Below, one piece after another: positions 11,054 through 20,593 of a stretch of 64,000 nucleotides of DNA. The stretch is taken from assembly GCF_900094805.1 (NCBI RefSeq), contig NZ_FMAT01000001.1, positions 940,196 to 1,004,195 of the forward strand. The letters are read 5' to 3'. A model generated the notes under the pieces. That model saw only the letters and a list, made by a program, of their open reading frames with translations, searched no databases and was not told the origin of the DNA. The DNA comes from Arthrobacter sp. NIO-1057 (GTDB taxonomy: Bacteria > Actinomycetota > Actinomycetes > Actinomycetales > Micrococcaceae). Every line of letters starts with the position of its first letter. Position 1 is the stretch's first letter. Made by a program: the position numbers and the translations under genes.

Positions 11054-12748
11054 TTATCCCTGATTGAGCTCTTCGATGAGTGCTCGTCGTTGGGCTTGCT
11101 CCCGAGGGTCCGGGACCGGCAGGGAGGCAATCAGTCGCTGAGTGTAAGTGTGTTGCGGTTTTGCTAGTACCTTGGATCCCAGTCCTTCCTCGACGAGGTT
11201 TCCACGGTAGAGAACCCCCACCCAGGTAGCTAGTTGATCAACCACGGCCAAGTCGTGGGAAACAAACAACGCCGCAAATCCGAGTTCGGTTTGTAGTTCC
11301 CGGAAGAGTTCTAGCACCTTAGCCTGTACCGACACGTCCAAGGCGCTTGTTGGTTCATCGGCGATGAGCAATTTCGGATCGAGAGCCAGGGCACGGGCCA
11401 GCGAGGCACGCTGTCGCTGACCGCCTGAGAGCTCGTGCGGGTAACGCTGGGCGAAACCAGCCGGAAGTTGAACGGCTTCCAAAAGTTCGCTCACTTTGGC
11501 CCGGGTTTGTGCCGGGTTCAGCTCGCGGTGCACCGCCAATGGCTCAGCAACACACTCCCCCACGGTCAGATGGGGGTTGAAGCTCGCAGCTGGATCTTGG
11601 AATACGAAGCCAATCTGTTCGCGCAGAGGTTTGAAGCTACGCTCTTTGAATGCCGCCATCTCGTAACCGAGTACTTTCAGCGATCCCGAGGTGATGCGAT
11701 TCAGCCCAGCGATACTGCGCCCAATGGTGGTCTTGCCAGAGCCTGACTCACCCACCAAACCGTAAACTTCTCCGGCGTGAATCTTCAGGTCAACATCTTT
11801 CACTGCGGTAAAGCCGGCTGATCCTAGGCGTCCAGGAAAATGGACTCCGAGCCCTTTGGCTTCCACCAATACTGAGGCGTCGGTGTGCGGACGTTCGCTA
11901 AGAGACGCGGAGGCACTCTCGCGGCCAAGGTGTGGTACGGCAGCAAGCAGAGACTTGGTGTAGTCCTGTTGTGGACGTTCGAAGAGTTCCAAGGCGGGTG
12001 CCTGTTCGACGATCTGACCCTGATTCATCACGACCACGCGATCGGCGATATCCGCAACCACGCCCATATTGTGGGTGATGATCACGATGGCAGTGCCCAA
12101 CTCGGCCCGTAATTCGCGCAAGAGCGACAGAATTTCGGCCTGTACCGTCACATCCAAAGCGGTGGTTGGTTCATCAGCCACGATCAGCCGTGGTTTCAGC
12201 GCCAGTGCAGCTGCGATGACCACACGCTGTTTTTGCCCGCCGGAGAATTGGTGTGGGTAGTAATTCACACGTTGTTCCGGGTGGGGAATGCCGACCTGGC
12301 GCATGGCTTCAATAGCGCGTGCCTTGGCTTCCTTTTTGGAGATCTTGCTGTGAGTGCGAATCCCCTCCATGATCTGCCATCCCACGGTGAAGACTGGATT
12401 CAGAGCGGTGGATGGTTCCTGGAACACCATGGCCACATCGCGGCCACGCACTTCACGTAATTGTGCCCCATGCAGTGTGAGCATATTTTTGCCATTGAGG
12501 TAGACCCCGCCGTGCGCGGCTCCGTTCTCGGCAAGAATTCCTAGGGCGGTGCGGGCGGTGACTGACTTACCGGAACCCGATTCACCAACAATCGCCAAAA
12601 TCTCCCCGGCTTTGACCTCGAGGTCAACGCCGCGTACTGCTGGGATCGCGCCGGCATCGGTGACGAAGTCGATGTTCAATCCTTCGATGCGAAGGACCTG
12701 TTCCGGAGCATCGTTCGGGTGCCGAGTATCGGTTGAACTGTGCTTCAC
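11054..12748 (-). CDS. Peptide/nickel-type ABC transporter, fused dual ATPase subunit
   Basis: This 564-residue cytoplasmic ATPase contains two complete nucleotide-binding domains, equivalent to a DppD-DppF fusion. Each half shows a Walker A (VGESGSGKS and VGESGSGKT), an ABC signature (FSGGQKQR and LSGGQRQR) and a Walker B region (LIVADEPTTALD and LLIADEPTSALD). The characteristic oligopeptide C-terminal extensions follow each domain (ALELFERPQQDYTKSLL; KVLAKPQHTYTQRL). The ATG overlaps the stop of the upstream permease by four bases. It is the last gene of a complete importer operon that runs from the lipoprotein at 16593. The substrate is probably di- or oligopeptides, which sequence alone does not settle. 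Confidence 0.95.
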   Translation of the reverse strand: MKHSSTDTRHPNDAPEQVLRIEGLNIDFVTDAGAIPAVRGVDLEVKAGEILAIVGESGSGKSVTARTALGILAENGAAHGGVYLNGKNMLTLHGAQLREVRGRDVAMVFQEPSTALNPVFTVGWQIMEGIRTHSKISKKEAKARAIEAMRQVGIPHPEQRVNYYPHQFSGGQKQRVVIAAALALKPRLIVADEPTTALDVTVQAEILSLLRELRAELGTAIVIITHNMGVVADIADRVVVMNQGQIVEQAPALELFERPQQDYTKSLLAAVPHLGRESASASLSERPHTDASVLVEAKGLGVHFPGRLGSAGFTAVKDVDLKIHAGEVYGLVGESGSGKTTIGRSIAGLNRITSGSLKVLGYEMAAFKERSFKPLREQIGFVFQDPAASFNPHLTVGECVAEPLAVHRELNPAQTRAKVSELLEAVQLPAGFAQRYPHELSGGQRQRASLARALALDPKLLIADEPTSALDVSVQAKVLELFRELQTELGFAALFVSHDLAVVDQLATWVGVLYRGNLVEEGLGSKVLAKPQHTYTQRLIASLPVPDPREQAQRRALIEELNQG

Positions 12749-13731
12749 TGGGTTGCTCCCCTCTGCGTGGACTGAGTGATTCGCTTGGCTTTCTTTCGGC
12801 TGAAGCGACGCAGTCGTGGATCGTTCAGGTCATTCATGGATTCACCAACCAGGGTCAGTCCCATGACGGTGAGCACGATGGCCAGGCCCGGGAACAATCC
12901 GGTCCACCAAATACCACTGGTGGCATCCGACATGGCACGGTTCAGGTCATAACCCCATTCCGAAGCGGCGGTGGGTTCAATACCAAAGCCCAAGAAGCCG
13001 AGGCCTGCCAGGGTGAGCAGAGCTTCGGTGGCGTTAAGGGTAAAGATCAACGGCAGGGTTCGGGTGGAGTTGCGCAGCAGGTGCGTGAACATCACTCTCC
13101 ATGGGCTCGCGCCAATGACCTGAGCGGATTCAACAAATGGCTCTGCTTTTAGGCGCATCACTTCGGCTCTCACCACCCGGAAGTACTGCGGGATAAAGAC
13201 CACGGTAATGGAAATGGCCGCAGCCATGATGCCGCCAAAAAGCGATGATTGACCCTGGGAAATCACAATCGACATGACAATGGCCAGCAGCAACGAAGGG
13301 AAAGCATAGATCGCGTCGGCCAGGACCACCATAATGCGGTCAAACCAGCCACCGAGATATCCGGAAATAAGACCTAGAAGCACCCCGACGAATAGTGACA
13401 TCACCACCGCAGCAACGATGACCCAGATGGCAGTTTGAGCTCCATAGAGCGTTCGGGAGAAGACGTCGTAACCGGTGGCAGTGGTGCCCCAAATGAACTT
13501 TGCATCGGGGGCAGCCTGCCGCGGGAAGTCCCCCGAAGCATCTGATGACTGCGCAAAATCAAAGGGTGCAATCAGCGGTGCGAAGAGTGCACAGAGGAAA
13601 AAGAGGACCGAGAGTACAAGGCCAGCTACGAGCATGCCGCGTTGCAATCCAGAGGACATGCGCAAATGCGAAATCACCGGCAGTTGCTTGAGCCACGAAG
13701 TGTTAGCGCTTGGCAAGGTTTGGGTAGTCAT
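12745..13731 (-). CDS. Peptide ABC transporter permease, DppC type
   Basis: This is one of the two membrane subunits of the peptide importer. The 328 residues begin with a long cytoplasmic N-terminus and one helix (residues 31-55, LVAGLVLSVLFFLCALFAPL). An OppC-like N-terminal domain follows, then the permease domain with five further helices. The EAA loop, which contacts the ATPase, reads SAQVIGASPWRVMFTHLLRN. The stop overlaps the ATPase start by four bases, and the upstream permease ends two bases before this ATG, so the three genes are translated from one message. Confidence 0.94.
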   Translation of the reverse strand: MTTQTLPSANTSWLKQLPVISHLRMSSGLQRGMLVAGLVLSVLFFLCALFAPLIAPFDFAQSSDASGDFPRQAAPDAKFIWGTTATGYDVFSRTLYGAQTAIWVIVAAVVMSLFVGVLLGLISGYLGGWFDRIMVVLADAIYAFPSLLLAIVMSIVISQGQSSLFGGIMAAAISITVVFIPQYFRVVRAEVMRLKAEPFVESAQVIGASPWRVMFTHLLRNSTRTLPLIFTLNATEALLTLAGLGFLGFGIEPTAASEWGYDLNRAMSDATSGIWWTGLFPGLAIVLTVMGLTLVGESMNDLNDPRLRRFSRKKAKRITQSTQRGATQ

Positions 13732-13733
13732 GA

Positions 13734-14822
13734 TTAGTACCTGACTCTCGGATCGATCAAAGCTGCCAGCACGTCAACGATGAAGTTCGTAACGGCAACG
13801 ATGATGGCCAGCAGCACCACGATGCCCTGGACGGCAACGAAGTCGCGGGCCGTGAGGTATTCGGCAAGCTTGAATCCAAGACCTGACCATTCAAAGGTGG
13901 TCTCGGTTAGCACGGCTCCGCCGAGCAGCATGGCAATTTGCAGGCCCATCACGGTGATAATAGGGATCAGTGCCGGACGGTAGGCATGCTTGGTGGTCAG
14001 TCGGAATTCGCTGACACCGCGCGAGCGTCCTGCTTCGACATATTCGCGTCCCAGAGTTCCAATGGCGTTGGTTCGCACCAGTCGCAAGAACACACCACCG
14101 GTCAGTAAGCCCAAGGCCAGAGCCGGAAGTAAGGCGTGCTCGGTGACATTCCAGAATGCTTCCATGTTCCCGCTACGCAGGGCATCGAGCCAGTAGATAC
14201 CCGACGGGCTCTGTAGACCGGTAAGTTCTAGTTCGGTTTGCCAGTCCGCGCGTCCGCTAATCGGCAACCAGCCGAGCCACACACCAAACACGAGTTTGAG
14301 GATCAATCCAGCAAAGAAGACCGGGGTGGCATAACCCAGAATGGCCAAGATGCGCAGGATGGCATCTGGATAGCGGTCGCGGAATTTTGCAGCCACGAGA
14401 CCCAGTGGGATACCCACCAGTAGTGCGACGATCACAGAATTGATGGCCAGTTCCAAAGTCGCTGCACCATAGGTGCTCAGTACTTCGGTGACCGCGCGGT
14501 TATCACTGAGGGTTCTGCCCAAGTTACCGGTGAACACCTGCCCCAGATATTCAAAGTATTGAACGAGGATGGGCCGGTCATAGCCCGCTTCGTGGATGCG
14601 GGCGGCCAATTGGTCAGGAGTCAGACGTCCGCCCATGGCTGCGGTGATCGGATCTCCGGTCACACGCATGAGGAAGAACACCACTGTGATGAGGATGAAG
14701 ACAGTGGGGATGATCAGCAAAAATCGTGTGATCAAGTAGCGCAGGAACCCGCCGCCTTGATTTTTGGCTTTGGGTGCTGCAATCGGGCTGGTTTCTTGGC
14801 CCGGTGGTGACGTGATGGTCAT
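13734..14822 (-). CDS. Peptide ABC transporter permease, DppB type
   Basis: This is the second membrane subunit of the importer. The 362 residues have six predicted helices, the first around residues 30-52 after a polar N-terminus of about 28 residues that is longer than in DppB of enteric bacteria. The family segment RVTGDPITAAMG and the EAA loop EAGRSRGVSEFRLTTKHAYR are present, and the C-terminus ends with the typical DVLAALIDPRVRY. It is separated from the upstream binding-protein gene by 142 bases that hold two hairpins. Confidence 0.94.
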   Translation of the reverse strand: MTITSPPGQETSPIAAPKAKNQGGGFLRYLITRFLLIIPTVFILITVVFFLMRVTGDPITAAMGGRLTPDQLAARIHEAGYDRPILVQYFEYLGQVFTGNLGRTLSDNRAVTEVLSTYGAATLELAINSVIVALLVGIPLGLVAAKFRDRYPDAILRILAILGYATPVFFAGLILKLVFGVWLGWLPISGRADWQTELELTGLQSPSGIYWLDALRSGNMEAFWNVTEHALLPALALGLLTGGVFLRLVRTNAIGTLGREYVEAGRSRGVSEFRLTTKHAYRPALIPIITVMGLQIAMLLGGAVLTETTFEWSGLGFKLAEYLTARDFVAVQGIVVLLAIIVAVTNFIVDVLAALIDPRVRY

Positions 14823-14854
14823 CGTCAGTCCTTATGGTTCAGGATGCATGGCGT

Positions 14855-14884
14855 TGCGCCAGCGCAGTTTGCTGTGCTGGCGCA
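14855..14884 (-). terminator. Intra-operon hairpin (second of two)
   Basis: Arms 14855-14867 and 14872-14884 pair over 13 positions with a single G-T wobble around a four-base loop. It is the nearer of two hairpins to the DppB-type gene and may act as an RNA end or stability element. Confidence 0.55.
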
Positions 14885-14888
14885 TGCC

Positions 14889-14936
14889 AAGGGGATCCGT
14901 CGTGCGCCCGTATGATGACGCACGTCAGATCCCCTT
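14889..14936 (-). terminator. Attenuator-like hairpin between binding protein and permeases
   Basis: Outer arms 14889-14897 and 14928-14936 are perfectly complementary (nine pairs), and an inner stem forms from 14901-14906 and 14919-14924. It lies just after the stop of the substrate-binding protein gene. Partial termination or RNA protection here would give more binding protein than membrane components, the usual pattern in such operons; this function is inferred from position. Confidence 0.6.
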
Positions 14937-14964
14937 TGATTTGATCAGTGCAGGCGGGGCCGAC

Positions 14965-16593
14965 TTACTTACTCAGTACGCCAAGGCGGAACTTGAACGA
15001 TGCGTCCAAGGTCTTGTCAACGTCCTTCACGTCCTTACCTGCGACAGCAACCTGCGCGCCCTGCAGCAGCGGCAGCGTGGAGAGATCCTCGGCGACCATG
15101 CTCTGCAGTTTTTCAATGGCTGCGGTGCGCTCACCGGCGTCGGTCATGCCGCGCTGGTCAGCAATCAGCTTGTCGACCTCTGGGTTGTCGTAGTTATTCG
15201 ACAGGAAGTTGTCCTTGGCGAAGAACGGCGAGAGGTAGTTATCAGCATCCGAGTAATCCGGGAACCAACCCAACTGGTAGGCCGGGTAGTCAGTGACGCG
15301 CTGCTTCTGGTAGGTCACCCATTCAGTCGACTTCAGGTCAACGTCGAACAGACCACCGGCTTCCAGCTGTTTTTCAACCAAGGCGTATTCGTCCCCTGAG
15401 TTTGGACCGTAGTGATCCGGGTTGTACTGCAGCGCAAGTTTGACCGGGGTGTCAACACCAGCGTCTTCTAGAACCTTCTTGGCCTTGGCAGCATCTGGCT
15501 TACCATCGGTGCCGTACAGGTCCTTCAGAGGTTCAGCGGCTCCGGTGAACCCTTGAGGAACATAGGAGTAGGCCGGGGTGTAGGTGTCCTTGTAGACATT
15601 CTTTGCGATCGCTTCGCGATCCACGAGATTGGCTGCGGTCTGACGGACGGCGAGCGCCTTGGCTTCGTCTGCATCCGAGGTCTTGGCACCATATGGCATG
15701 GTGTCGAAGTTGAAGACGATGTAGCGCAGTTCGCCACCTGGGCCCTTATGAACGGCCAGGTTCTCGTCCTTGCCCAAGTCTTCAATGTCCGTTGGTGTCA
15801 GTGAGCGCCATGCGACATCAATTTTGCCTTCTTGAACCTCAAGCTTGAGGTTATTGGCATCCGCGTAGTACTTGATTGCAGCCTTGGTGTTGGCTGGCTT
15901 TCCGAGCACGCCAGCGTAGGAATCATTGGCGCTGAAGGAGATCAGGTTGTTCTTGTTGTAGGAATCGATGACGTACTGTCCGCCGAACGCCTTGCCTTCG
16001 ACGATTTTCTGATCGTCCAGGAGTTCATCGGCTGGGAAGACTTCGTCATCAACGATGGGGCCAACTGGTGAGGTGAGTACCTGTGGGAAGGTCTGGTCAT
16101 TGGCGACCTTCAGTTTGAAGACTACGGTGCTGGCATCGGGTGCCTCGATGGACTCCACGTTGCCTAGCAAGGAAGATGGGCCGTTCGGGTCTGCGATCTT
16201 GAGCTGACGGTCGAAGGTGAACTTCACGTCTTTGGAGTCGAGGTCGTGTCCGTTGGCCCACTTCAGTCCGCTCTTGAGCTTGACCGTGTATTCGGTAGGG
16301 GTGGTGAATTCCGCCGATTCCGCCAAGCTCATCGATGGCTCGGGGCTGCCCGGTTCGGAATTCAGCAGGAATGGGAAAATCTGGTTCATCACCATGAACG
16401 AACCATTGTCATAGGAGCCAGCTGGGTCTAGCGAGGTGACCTTGTCGGTGGTACCCAAGGTGATCGGGGCGCTGGAATCCCCCGAGCCACCCGAGTTGCT
16501 GTCTTCTGCCGCTGAGGTGCAGCCGGTCAGAGCCAGGGCAGAGATGCCCACAACGGCTGCTGCGAGTCGCAGTCCGTTCTTTGTGCGAGTCAT
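14965..16593 (-). CDS. Peptide ABC transporter substrate-binding lipoprotein
   Basis: This 542-residue protein belongs to family 5 extracellular solute-binding proteins (DppA/OppA type). A signal peptide ends in the lipobox LTGC (Cys25), so the mature protein is lipid-anchored outside the membrane. Family landmarks are the stretch TDKVTSLDPAGSYDNG, LKSGLKWANGHDLDSKDVKF and LAVRQTAANLVDREAIAKNV. The ATG at 16593 has AAGGATG upstream. It is the first gene of the importer operon; the promoter must lie in the 221 bases shared with the divergent gene at 16815. That interval carries short inverted repeats around 16610-16640 with no recognised regulator. Confidence 0.94.
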   Translation of the reverse strand: MTRTKNGLRLAAAVVGISALALTGCTSAAEDSNSGGSGDSSAPITLGTTDKVTSLDPAGSYDNGSFMVMNQIFPFLLNSEPGSPEPSMSLAESAEFTTPTEYTVKLKSGLKWANGHDLDSKDVKFTFDRQLKIADPNGPSSLLGNVESIEAPDASTVVFKLKVANDQTFPQVLTSPVGPIVDDEVFPADELLDDQKIVEGKAFGGQYVIDSYNKNNLISFSANDSYAGVLGKPANTKAAIKYYADANNLKLEVQEGKIDVAWRSLTPTDIEDLGKDENLAVHKGPGGELRYIVFNFDTMPYGAKTSDADEAKALAVRQTAANLVDREAIAKNVYKDTYTPAYSYVPQGFTGAAEPLKDLYGTDGKPDAAKAKKVLEDAGVDTPVKLALQYNPDHYGPNSGDEYALVEKQLEAGGLFDVDLKSTEWVTYQKQRVTDYPAYQLGWFPDYSDADNYLSPFFAKDNFLSNNYDNPEVDKLIADQRGMTDAGERTAAIEKLQSMVAEDLSTLPLLQGAQVAVAGKDVKDVDKTLDASFKFRLGVLSK

Positions 16594-16814
16594 GAATCAT
16601 CCTTTTCTAGATACACGCATGTGTGGTGATGATTAACACATGTTTCACATATCCTAAGTGATGCACTGCACTTGTGACGAACAGTAATCGCGATTATCGG
16701 CAAAAACTGTGCTGTTGACCGCACCATGTTGTGCTTGGCGCCACGCGGAAAATCGGGCCTGCCGGGCCCGTTGAAAAATTCTTGCCGCACCTGATCCCCG
16801 GTGGCATAAGCTAG

Positions 16815-17180
16815 ATGACAATGATGACTCGTAGAGACGCGGCAATCGCGTTAGATATCCCTGTAGAGATGGCCAAGCGCCATGGCGTACCTTCCCGCAT
16901 GTCTGAAGCGGAGTTCCGGGAACTGAACACCAACCCGCCGGCATGGCTAGTCCAGTCGCGGGCCAATCGCACCGGCAAGCGTCCGGTGTGGGTCCACCTG
17001 GTGTGCGAAGTCTGCGGGTTCAGCGAATACGAGCGCCCCAAGAAGTGGTGGCCGGCCTTCGACTTCGTGCACTGCCACAGCCACTCCCCGGCCCAGCTGC
17101 CAAAGCTTGCGCCCGGGAAGACCCGTGTTGAGTACCAAGATATTTCAGCGCACATGTTCGGCATCGTCGACGAGGACTAG
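16815..17180 (+). CDS. Small conserved protein with possible zinc-binding cysteines, unknown function
   Basis: I do not recognise a named family. The 121-residue protein has an N-terminal helical segment that looks like a small DNA-binding or adaptor helix pair (RDAAIALDIPVEMAKRHGVP). A central basic stretch (QSRANRTGKRP) follows, and then CEVCGF and CHSHS, about 26 residues apart, which could bind a metal ion as C-x2-C plus C-x-H. There is no signal peptide or membrane helix. Three possible ATG starts lie at 16815, 16821 and 16824; none has a strong ribosome binding site. It is divergent from the peptide importer and convergent with mnmA, so it is transcribed alone. Confidence 0.75.
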   Translation: MTMMTRRDAAIALDIPVEMAKRHGVPSRMSEAEFRELNTNPPAWLVQSRANRTGKRPVWVHLVCEVCGFSEYERPKKWWPAFDFVHCHSHSPAQLPKLAPGKTRVEYQDISAHMFGIVDED

Positions 17181-17220
17181 CCAACAACCGCTTGGTGCCA
17201 GCAAGGCGCAAAAGGGCATG

Positions 17221-17264
17221 AAAATACCTCAGGGATCAGATTGAACTGAACCCTGAGGTATTTT
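17221..17264. terminator. Bidirectional terminator between the small gene and mnmA
   Basis: Arms 17221-17234 and 17251-17264 form a 14-pair perfect stem whose A-rich and T-rich ends give a T tract on either strand. It separates convergent genes and can serve both. Confidence 0.85.
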
Positions 17265-17270
17265 GCTTAT

Positions 17271-18407
17271 CTAGCGGACCTTTTCCGAGTCCCACGCGCT
17301 GGATCGGGCAGAATCAATGGTCGCCTGGCCAAGCACACGGCTGCCCTTGTAGACCACCATGGTTTGGCCCGGCGCCACGCCTCGCATGCCTTCTGGCAGG
17401 TTCACGACCAGCTCGTCGCGCCCTTCGGCGGAGCGTTCCATATGCGCCACAGCCTCGACAGGATCGCCGTGAGCCCGCACCTGCACCATGCAGTCGAACT
17501 TGTCTCCGGTGAAAACTTCTGCGATCGGAACACCGGCCCAGGAAATGCGGATACCGCGCAACTGGTCAACGGCCAGCAATGCTTCTGGCCCGACGATGAC
17601 CTTGTTTTCCTTGGGACGGATTTCCAGCACGAAGCGCGGCTTGCCATCGGCGGCTGGACGGCCCAAACGCAGTCCCTTGCGCTGTCCCACGGTGAAGGCC
17701 TGAGCGCCTTCATGCTCGCCTAGCTGGTTGCCCTCGTGGTCAACGATTTCGCCTGGCTTCATCTCGATGCGCTCTGCGAGCCAGCCGCGGGTGTCGCCGT
17801 CAGGGATGAAGCAGATGTCGTAGCTGTCCGGCTTGTTGGCAACGGTCAGTCCGCGAGCTGCGGCTTCGGCACGCACTTCAGCCTTCGATGGAGTTTCAGC
17901 CAGCGGGAACATGCAGTGCTCCAGCTGCTCGTGGGTCAGCACACCCAGAACGTAGGACTGGTCCTTGGCCCAGTCGGCAGCACGGTGCAATTCAGGCGCG
18001 CCATTCTCGTCACGCAGGACCTTGGCGTAGTGCCCGGTGCATACGGCATCGAAGCCCAAGGCCAGGGCCTTCTCCAGAAGGGCCGAGAACTTGATCTTCT
18101 CGTTGCAACGCATGCAAGGATTTGGGGTTCGGCCGGCTTCGTATTCGTCAACGAAGTCCTGGACGACGTCTTCGGCAAAGCGGTCGGAGAAGTCCCACAC
18201 GTAGAACGGGATACCCAGCTTGTCGCAGGCGCGCCACGCGTCGTTGGAGTCTTCCACCGTGCAGCAGCCACGCGAACCTGTACGCAGGGTGCCTGGCATG
18301 CGCGAGAGTGCCAGGTGTACGCCGACGACATCGTGGCCGGCTTCTACTGCGCGGGCTGCGGCTACCGCCGAGTCCACGCCTCCGGACATCGCTGCTAGTA
18401 CCTTCAT
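17271..18407 (-). CDS. mnmA: tRNA-specific 2-thiouridylase MnmA
   Basis: MnmA installs the 2-thio group on the wobble uridine of tRNA for Lys, Glu and Gln. The PP-loop SGGVDS lies at residues 8-13. The catalytic cysteine pair is C98 (TPNPCMRCN) and C200 ([11 protein letters not shown]), and the C-terminal beta-barrel begins near residue 280. The length of 378 matches the family. Its ATG overlaps the stop of the cysteine desulfurase gene by four bases. That pairing makes biochemical sense, because the desulfurase supplies the sulfur. Confidence 0.97.
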   Translation of the reverse strand: MKVLAAMSGGVDSAVAAARAVEAGHDVVGVHLALSRMPGTLRTGSRGCCTVEDSNDAWRACDKLGIPFYVWDFSDRFAEDVVQDFVDEYEAGRTPNPCMRCNEKIKFSALLEKALALGFDAVCTGHYAKVLRDENGAPELHRAADWAKDQSYVLGVLTHEQLEHCMFPLAETPSKAEVRAEAAARGLTVANKPDSYDICFIPDGDTRGWLAERIEMKPGEIVDHEGNQLGEHEGAQAFTVGQRKGLRLGRPAADGKPRFVLEIRPKENKVIVGPEALLAVDQLRGIRISWAGVPIAEVFTGDKFDCMVQVRAHGDPVEAVAHMERSAEGRDELVVNLPEGMRGVAPGQTMVVYKGSRVLGQATIDSARSSAWDSEKVR

Positions 18408-19639
18408 CGTGTAAAACCTGTTCCTGCCGTGTGGATGCTGCTTTCATCGGCTGCCATGCCAGCCTTCTTTGCCCTTGCATATGCTTCGGGCAAAGCGTCT
18501 ATTAATGTGTCAACGTCAGAACGCGTCGACGTATGCCCCAATGTGAAGCGTTGCACACTTCTTGCACTTCTTGCATCACGCCCCATAGCCAGCAAAACAT
18601 GTGACGGTTGGGGAACGCCAGCAGTGCATGCGGAGCCAGTTGATGAAGCAATGCCAAACATATCCAAGAGGAAGAGTAAGGAGTCGCCTTCACATTCTGG
18701 GAATGTGAAATGAAGATTCCCGGGAAGTCGTTTCCCTTCATTGGCTGCATCGCGTGGACCGTTGAACACTGCTTCAGGAATTAACTGGGTAATGCGTTGC
18801 ACCGCATATTCACGAAGCTCACTCAATCGAGAAGCTTCCTCGCTCAGTTGTGCACTAACAGCTGTGGCAGCGGCAGCAAAACCAGCGGCACTTGCAGCGT
18901 TCAATGTCCCCGAACGTAATTTCCGCTCATGCCCACCACCGTGTTGCACGGGGGTAAGCACAATGTCTCGACGCACCAGCAATCCACCAATTCCAACCGG
19001 CCCACCGATTTTATGGGCACTGATAGCCATGGTGGCAAGGTTGGAATCAGCAAAATTCACGTCCACCGCACCGAAGGCCTGTACCGCGTCCGAGTGCACG
19101 GGAATACCGTATTGGGATGCTAATGCAGCAAACTCGGCTACCGGTTGCACCGTGCCAACTTCATTATTGGCCCACATCAAGGTGGCCAGCGCAATTTGCT
19201 CGTGATGTTGTTCCAGCAGCGATGCCGTAGCTTCAAGATCGATGACTCCGTCATGATCGACCGGGAGCCAGAGCAACGTTGCGTTTTCGTGTTCTTCGAG
19301 CCACATTGCAGTATCCAAAACTGCGTGGTGCTCGATTCCGGTGAGCGCGATGGTACGTGCCTGGTAGTTAGTTGCAACACGGTTCCAGAACAGGCCCTTG
19401 AGAGCCAAATTGTCAGATTCAGTGCCACCCGAAGTGAAAATCAGTTCGCTCAGGTGCGCGCCAGCAGCCTGGGCAACGGCGAGTCGGGCATCATCTACGA
19501 CTCGGTTGGCGCGACGTCCGGCACCATGCAAAGACGAAGGATTTCCGGTCAGCGCATACTGCTCGGTGATGGCAGCCAAAGCTGCAGGGTTCAGATCTGT
19601 GGTTGCCGCGTGATCTAAATAAACGGCGGAAGTATTCAT
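18404..19639 (-). CDS. Cysteine desulfurase, NifS/IscS family
   Basis: This pyridoxal-phosphate enzyme removes sulfur from cysteine to form an enzyme persulfide and alanine. The N-terminal [12 protein letters not shown], the cofactor lysine K210 ([12 protein letters not shown]) and the catalytic loop cysteine C338 ([10 protein letters not shown]) are all present. The 411 residues fit a group I IscS-like enzyme. Because it is translationally coupled to mnmA, its main job is probably sulfur supply for tRNA thiolation, and iron-sulfur assembly may be served by a separate SUF system elsewhere; the latter is inference. The gene upstream ends 26 bases before its ATG. Confidence 0.95.
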   Translation of the reverse strand: MNTSAVYLDHAATTDLNPAALAAITEQYALTGNPSSLHGAGRRANRVVDDARLAVAQAAGAHLSELIFTSGGTESDNLALKGLFWNRVATNYQARTIALTGIEHHAVLDTAMWLEEHENATLLWLPVDHDGVIDLEATASLLEQHHEQIALATLMWANNEVGTVQPVAEFAALASQYGIPVHSDAVQAFGAVDVNFADSNLATMAISAHKIGGPVGIGGLLVRRDIVLTPVQHGGGHERKLRSGTLNAASAAGFAAAATAVSAQLSEEASRLSELREYAVQRITQLIPEAVFNGPRDAANEGKRLPGNLHFTFPECEGDSLLFLLDMFGIASSTGSACTAGVPQPSHVLLAMGRDARSARSVQRFTLGHTSTRSDVDTLIDALPEAYARAKKAGMAADESSIHTAGTGFTR

Positions 19640-19665
19640 AGCTCTTTAATGGTACGGCTTTACAG

Positions 19666-20478
19666 TCACTCGTTTGAATGGCCAATACGTGTGAATTGGC
19701 CAACCTCAATGGTTTCAAGATTGGGGTTTTTCAGTACTGCCTCGATGAGGGATGCTGGTCCGCCAAGGATCGTGCAGTCATCATATGGCTCGGTGGAAAG
19801 CATCCAACGATGATCCGCGCTAAACGCCAATGCCGGCCGCTGACGTTGTGCGCCATCCGCTGTTTGGGCCCACAGCGGTTCTGCCAAGAACTGCGCATCC
19901 GCCTCGAACAAGTGATAGTTCCGGTAGCCTCCGCCAAGTTCCAGTGGAGCAGAGTTCAAAACTTCGGGGCCAAAGGCTGGTTTCTGGGCGTGGGCCAAAG
20001 CAGTTTCGTACGCCTCACGGTTCTCTTCATCGCTCAATGTCGGATCCGGTTCTTGCTCAATCTGGATTCTTTCGCCGCCCTCAATGAACGCATACCCAGC
20101 CCAGAGGCCGACAACGTACTTCTGGTCTTCTGTCTCGTCGACAGTGAGGGTATCAATCAGCGATTGCCATTGATCTTCCGGAAGTTGGTCCAACGGCAAA
20201 TCTGTATCAACCCAGGCGTCCTCTTCTACCGGGTCACCTTGCGCGTCCAAACCAGCCACAGTTTCAAACAGATCGGCAGCAGTGATGATGTGGTTGCGGC
20301 TCTTGGCAACAGTGCCCCAGCTGACCAATTGATCGTTTTCATCCAGTGCCGGGTGCAGAATCCGGACGTAACGTTCGTAACCTACTGGTACCTGAGCCAC
20401 CACGGTCGAAGGATCCGCCGATGAGCATGCCGAAGCGATCCATTGACCCTGTTCGGCTGAGATATGTGAAAACTGCAT
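19666..20478 (-). CDS. Conserved hypothetical protein, unknown function
   Basis: I do not recognise this 270-residue protein. It has no signal peptide or membrane helix, is strongly acidic, and contains a WGTVAKSRNH stretch followed by an acidic loop, a second segment VVGLWAGYAFIEGGE, and a C-terminal part (YRNYHLFEAD, SADHRWMLSTEPYDDCT) reminiscent of enzymes or sensor proteins of alpha/beta type. The ATG at 20478 is divergent from the FolP2-type gene 116 bases away. It ends 26 bases before the cysteine desulfurase ATG, so it is likely to be the first gene of a three-gene unit with cysteine desulfurase and mnmA, although nothing in its sequence links it to sulfur chemistry. Confidence 0.8.
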   Translation of the reverse strand: MQFSHISAEQGQWIASACSSADPSTVVAQVPVGYERYVRILHPALDENDQLVSWGTVAKSRNHIITAADLFETVAGLDAQGDPVEEDAWVDTDLPLDQLPEDQWQSLIDTLTVDETEDQKYVVGLWAGYAFIEGGERIQIEQEPDPTLSDEENREAYETALAHAQKPAFGPEVLNSAPLELGGGYRNYHLFEADAQFLAEPLWAQTADGAQRQRPALAFSADHRWMLSTEPYDDCTILGGPASLIEAVLKNPNLETIEVGQFTRIGHSNE

Positions 20479-20593
20479 GCTCTTAGCCTATCGAGGTCTC
20501 GGAACGAAATCTGCTTTGGATGTGTGGTCGGTGGTATGAATGAATAAATACTTCGTGACCCGCGACGTTTAATTGCAAAGGGAGTTTTCATCG

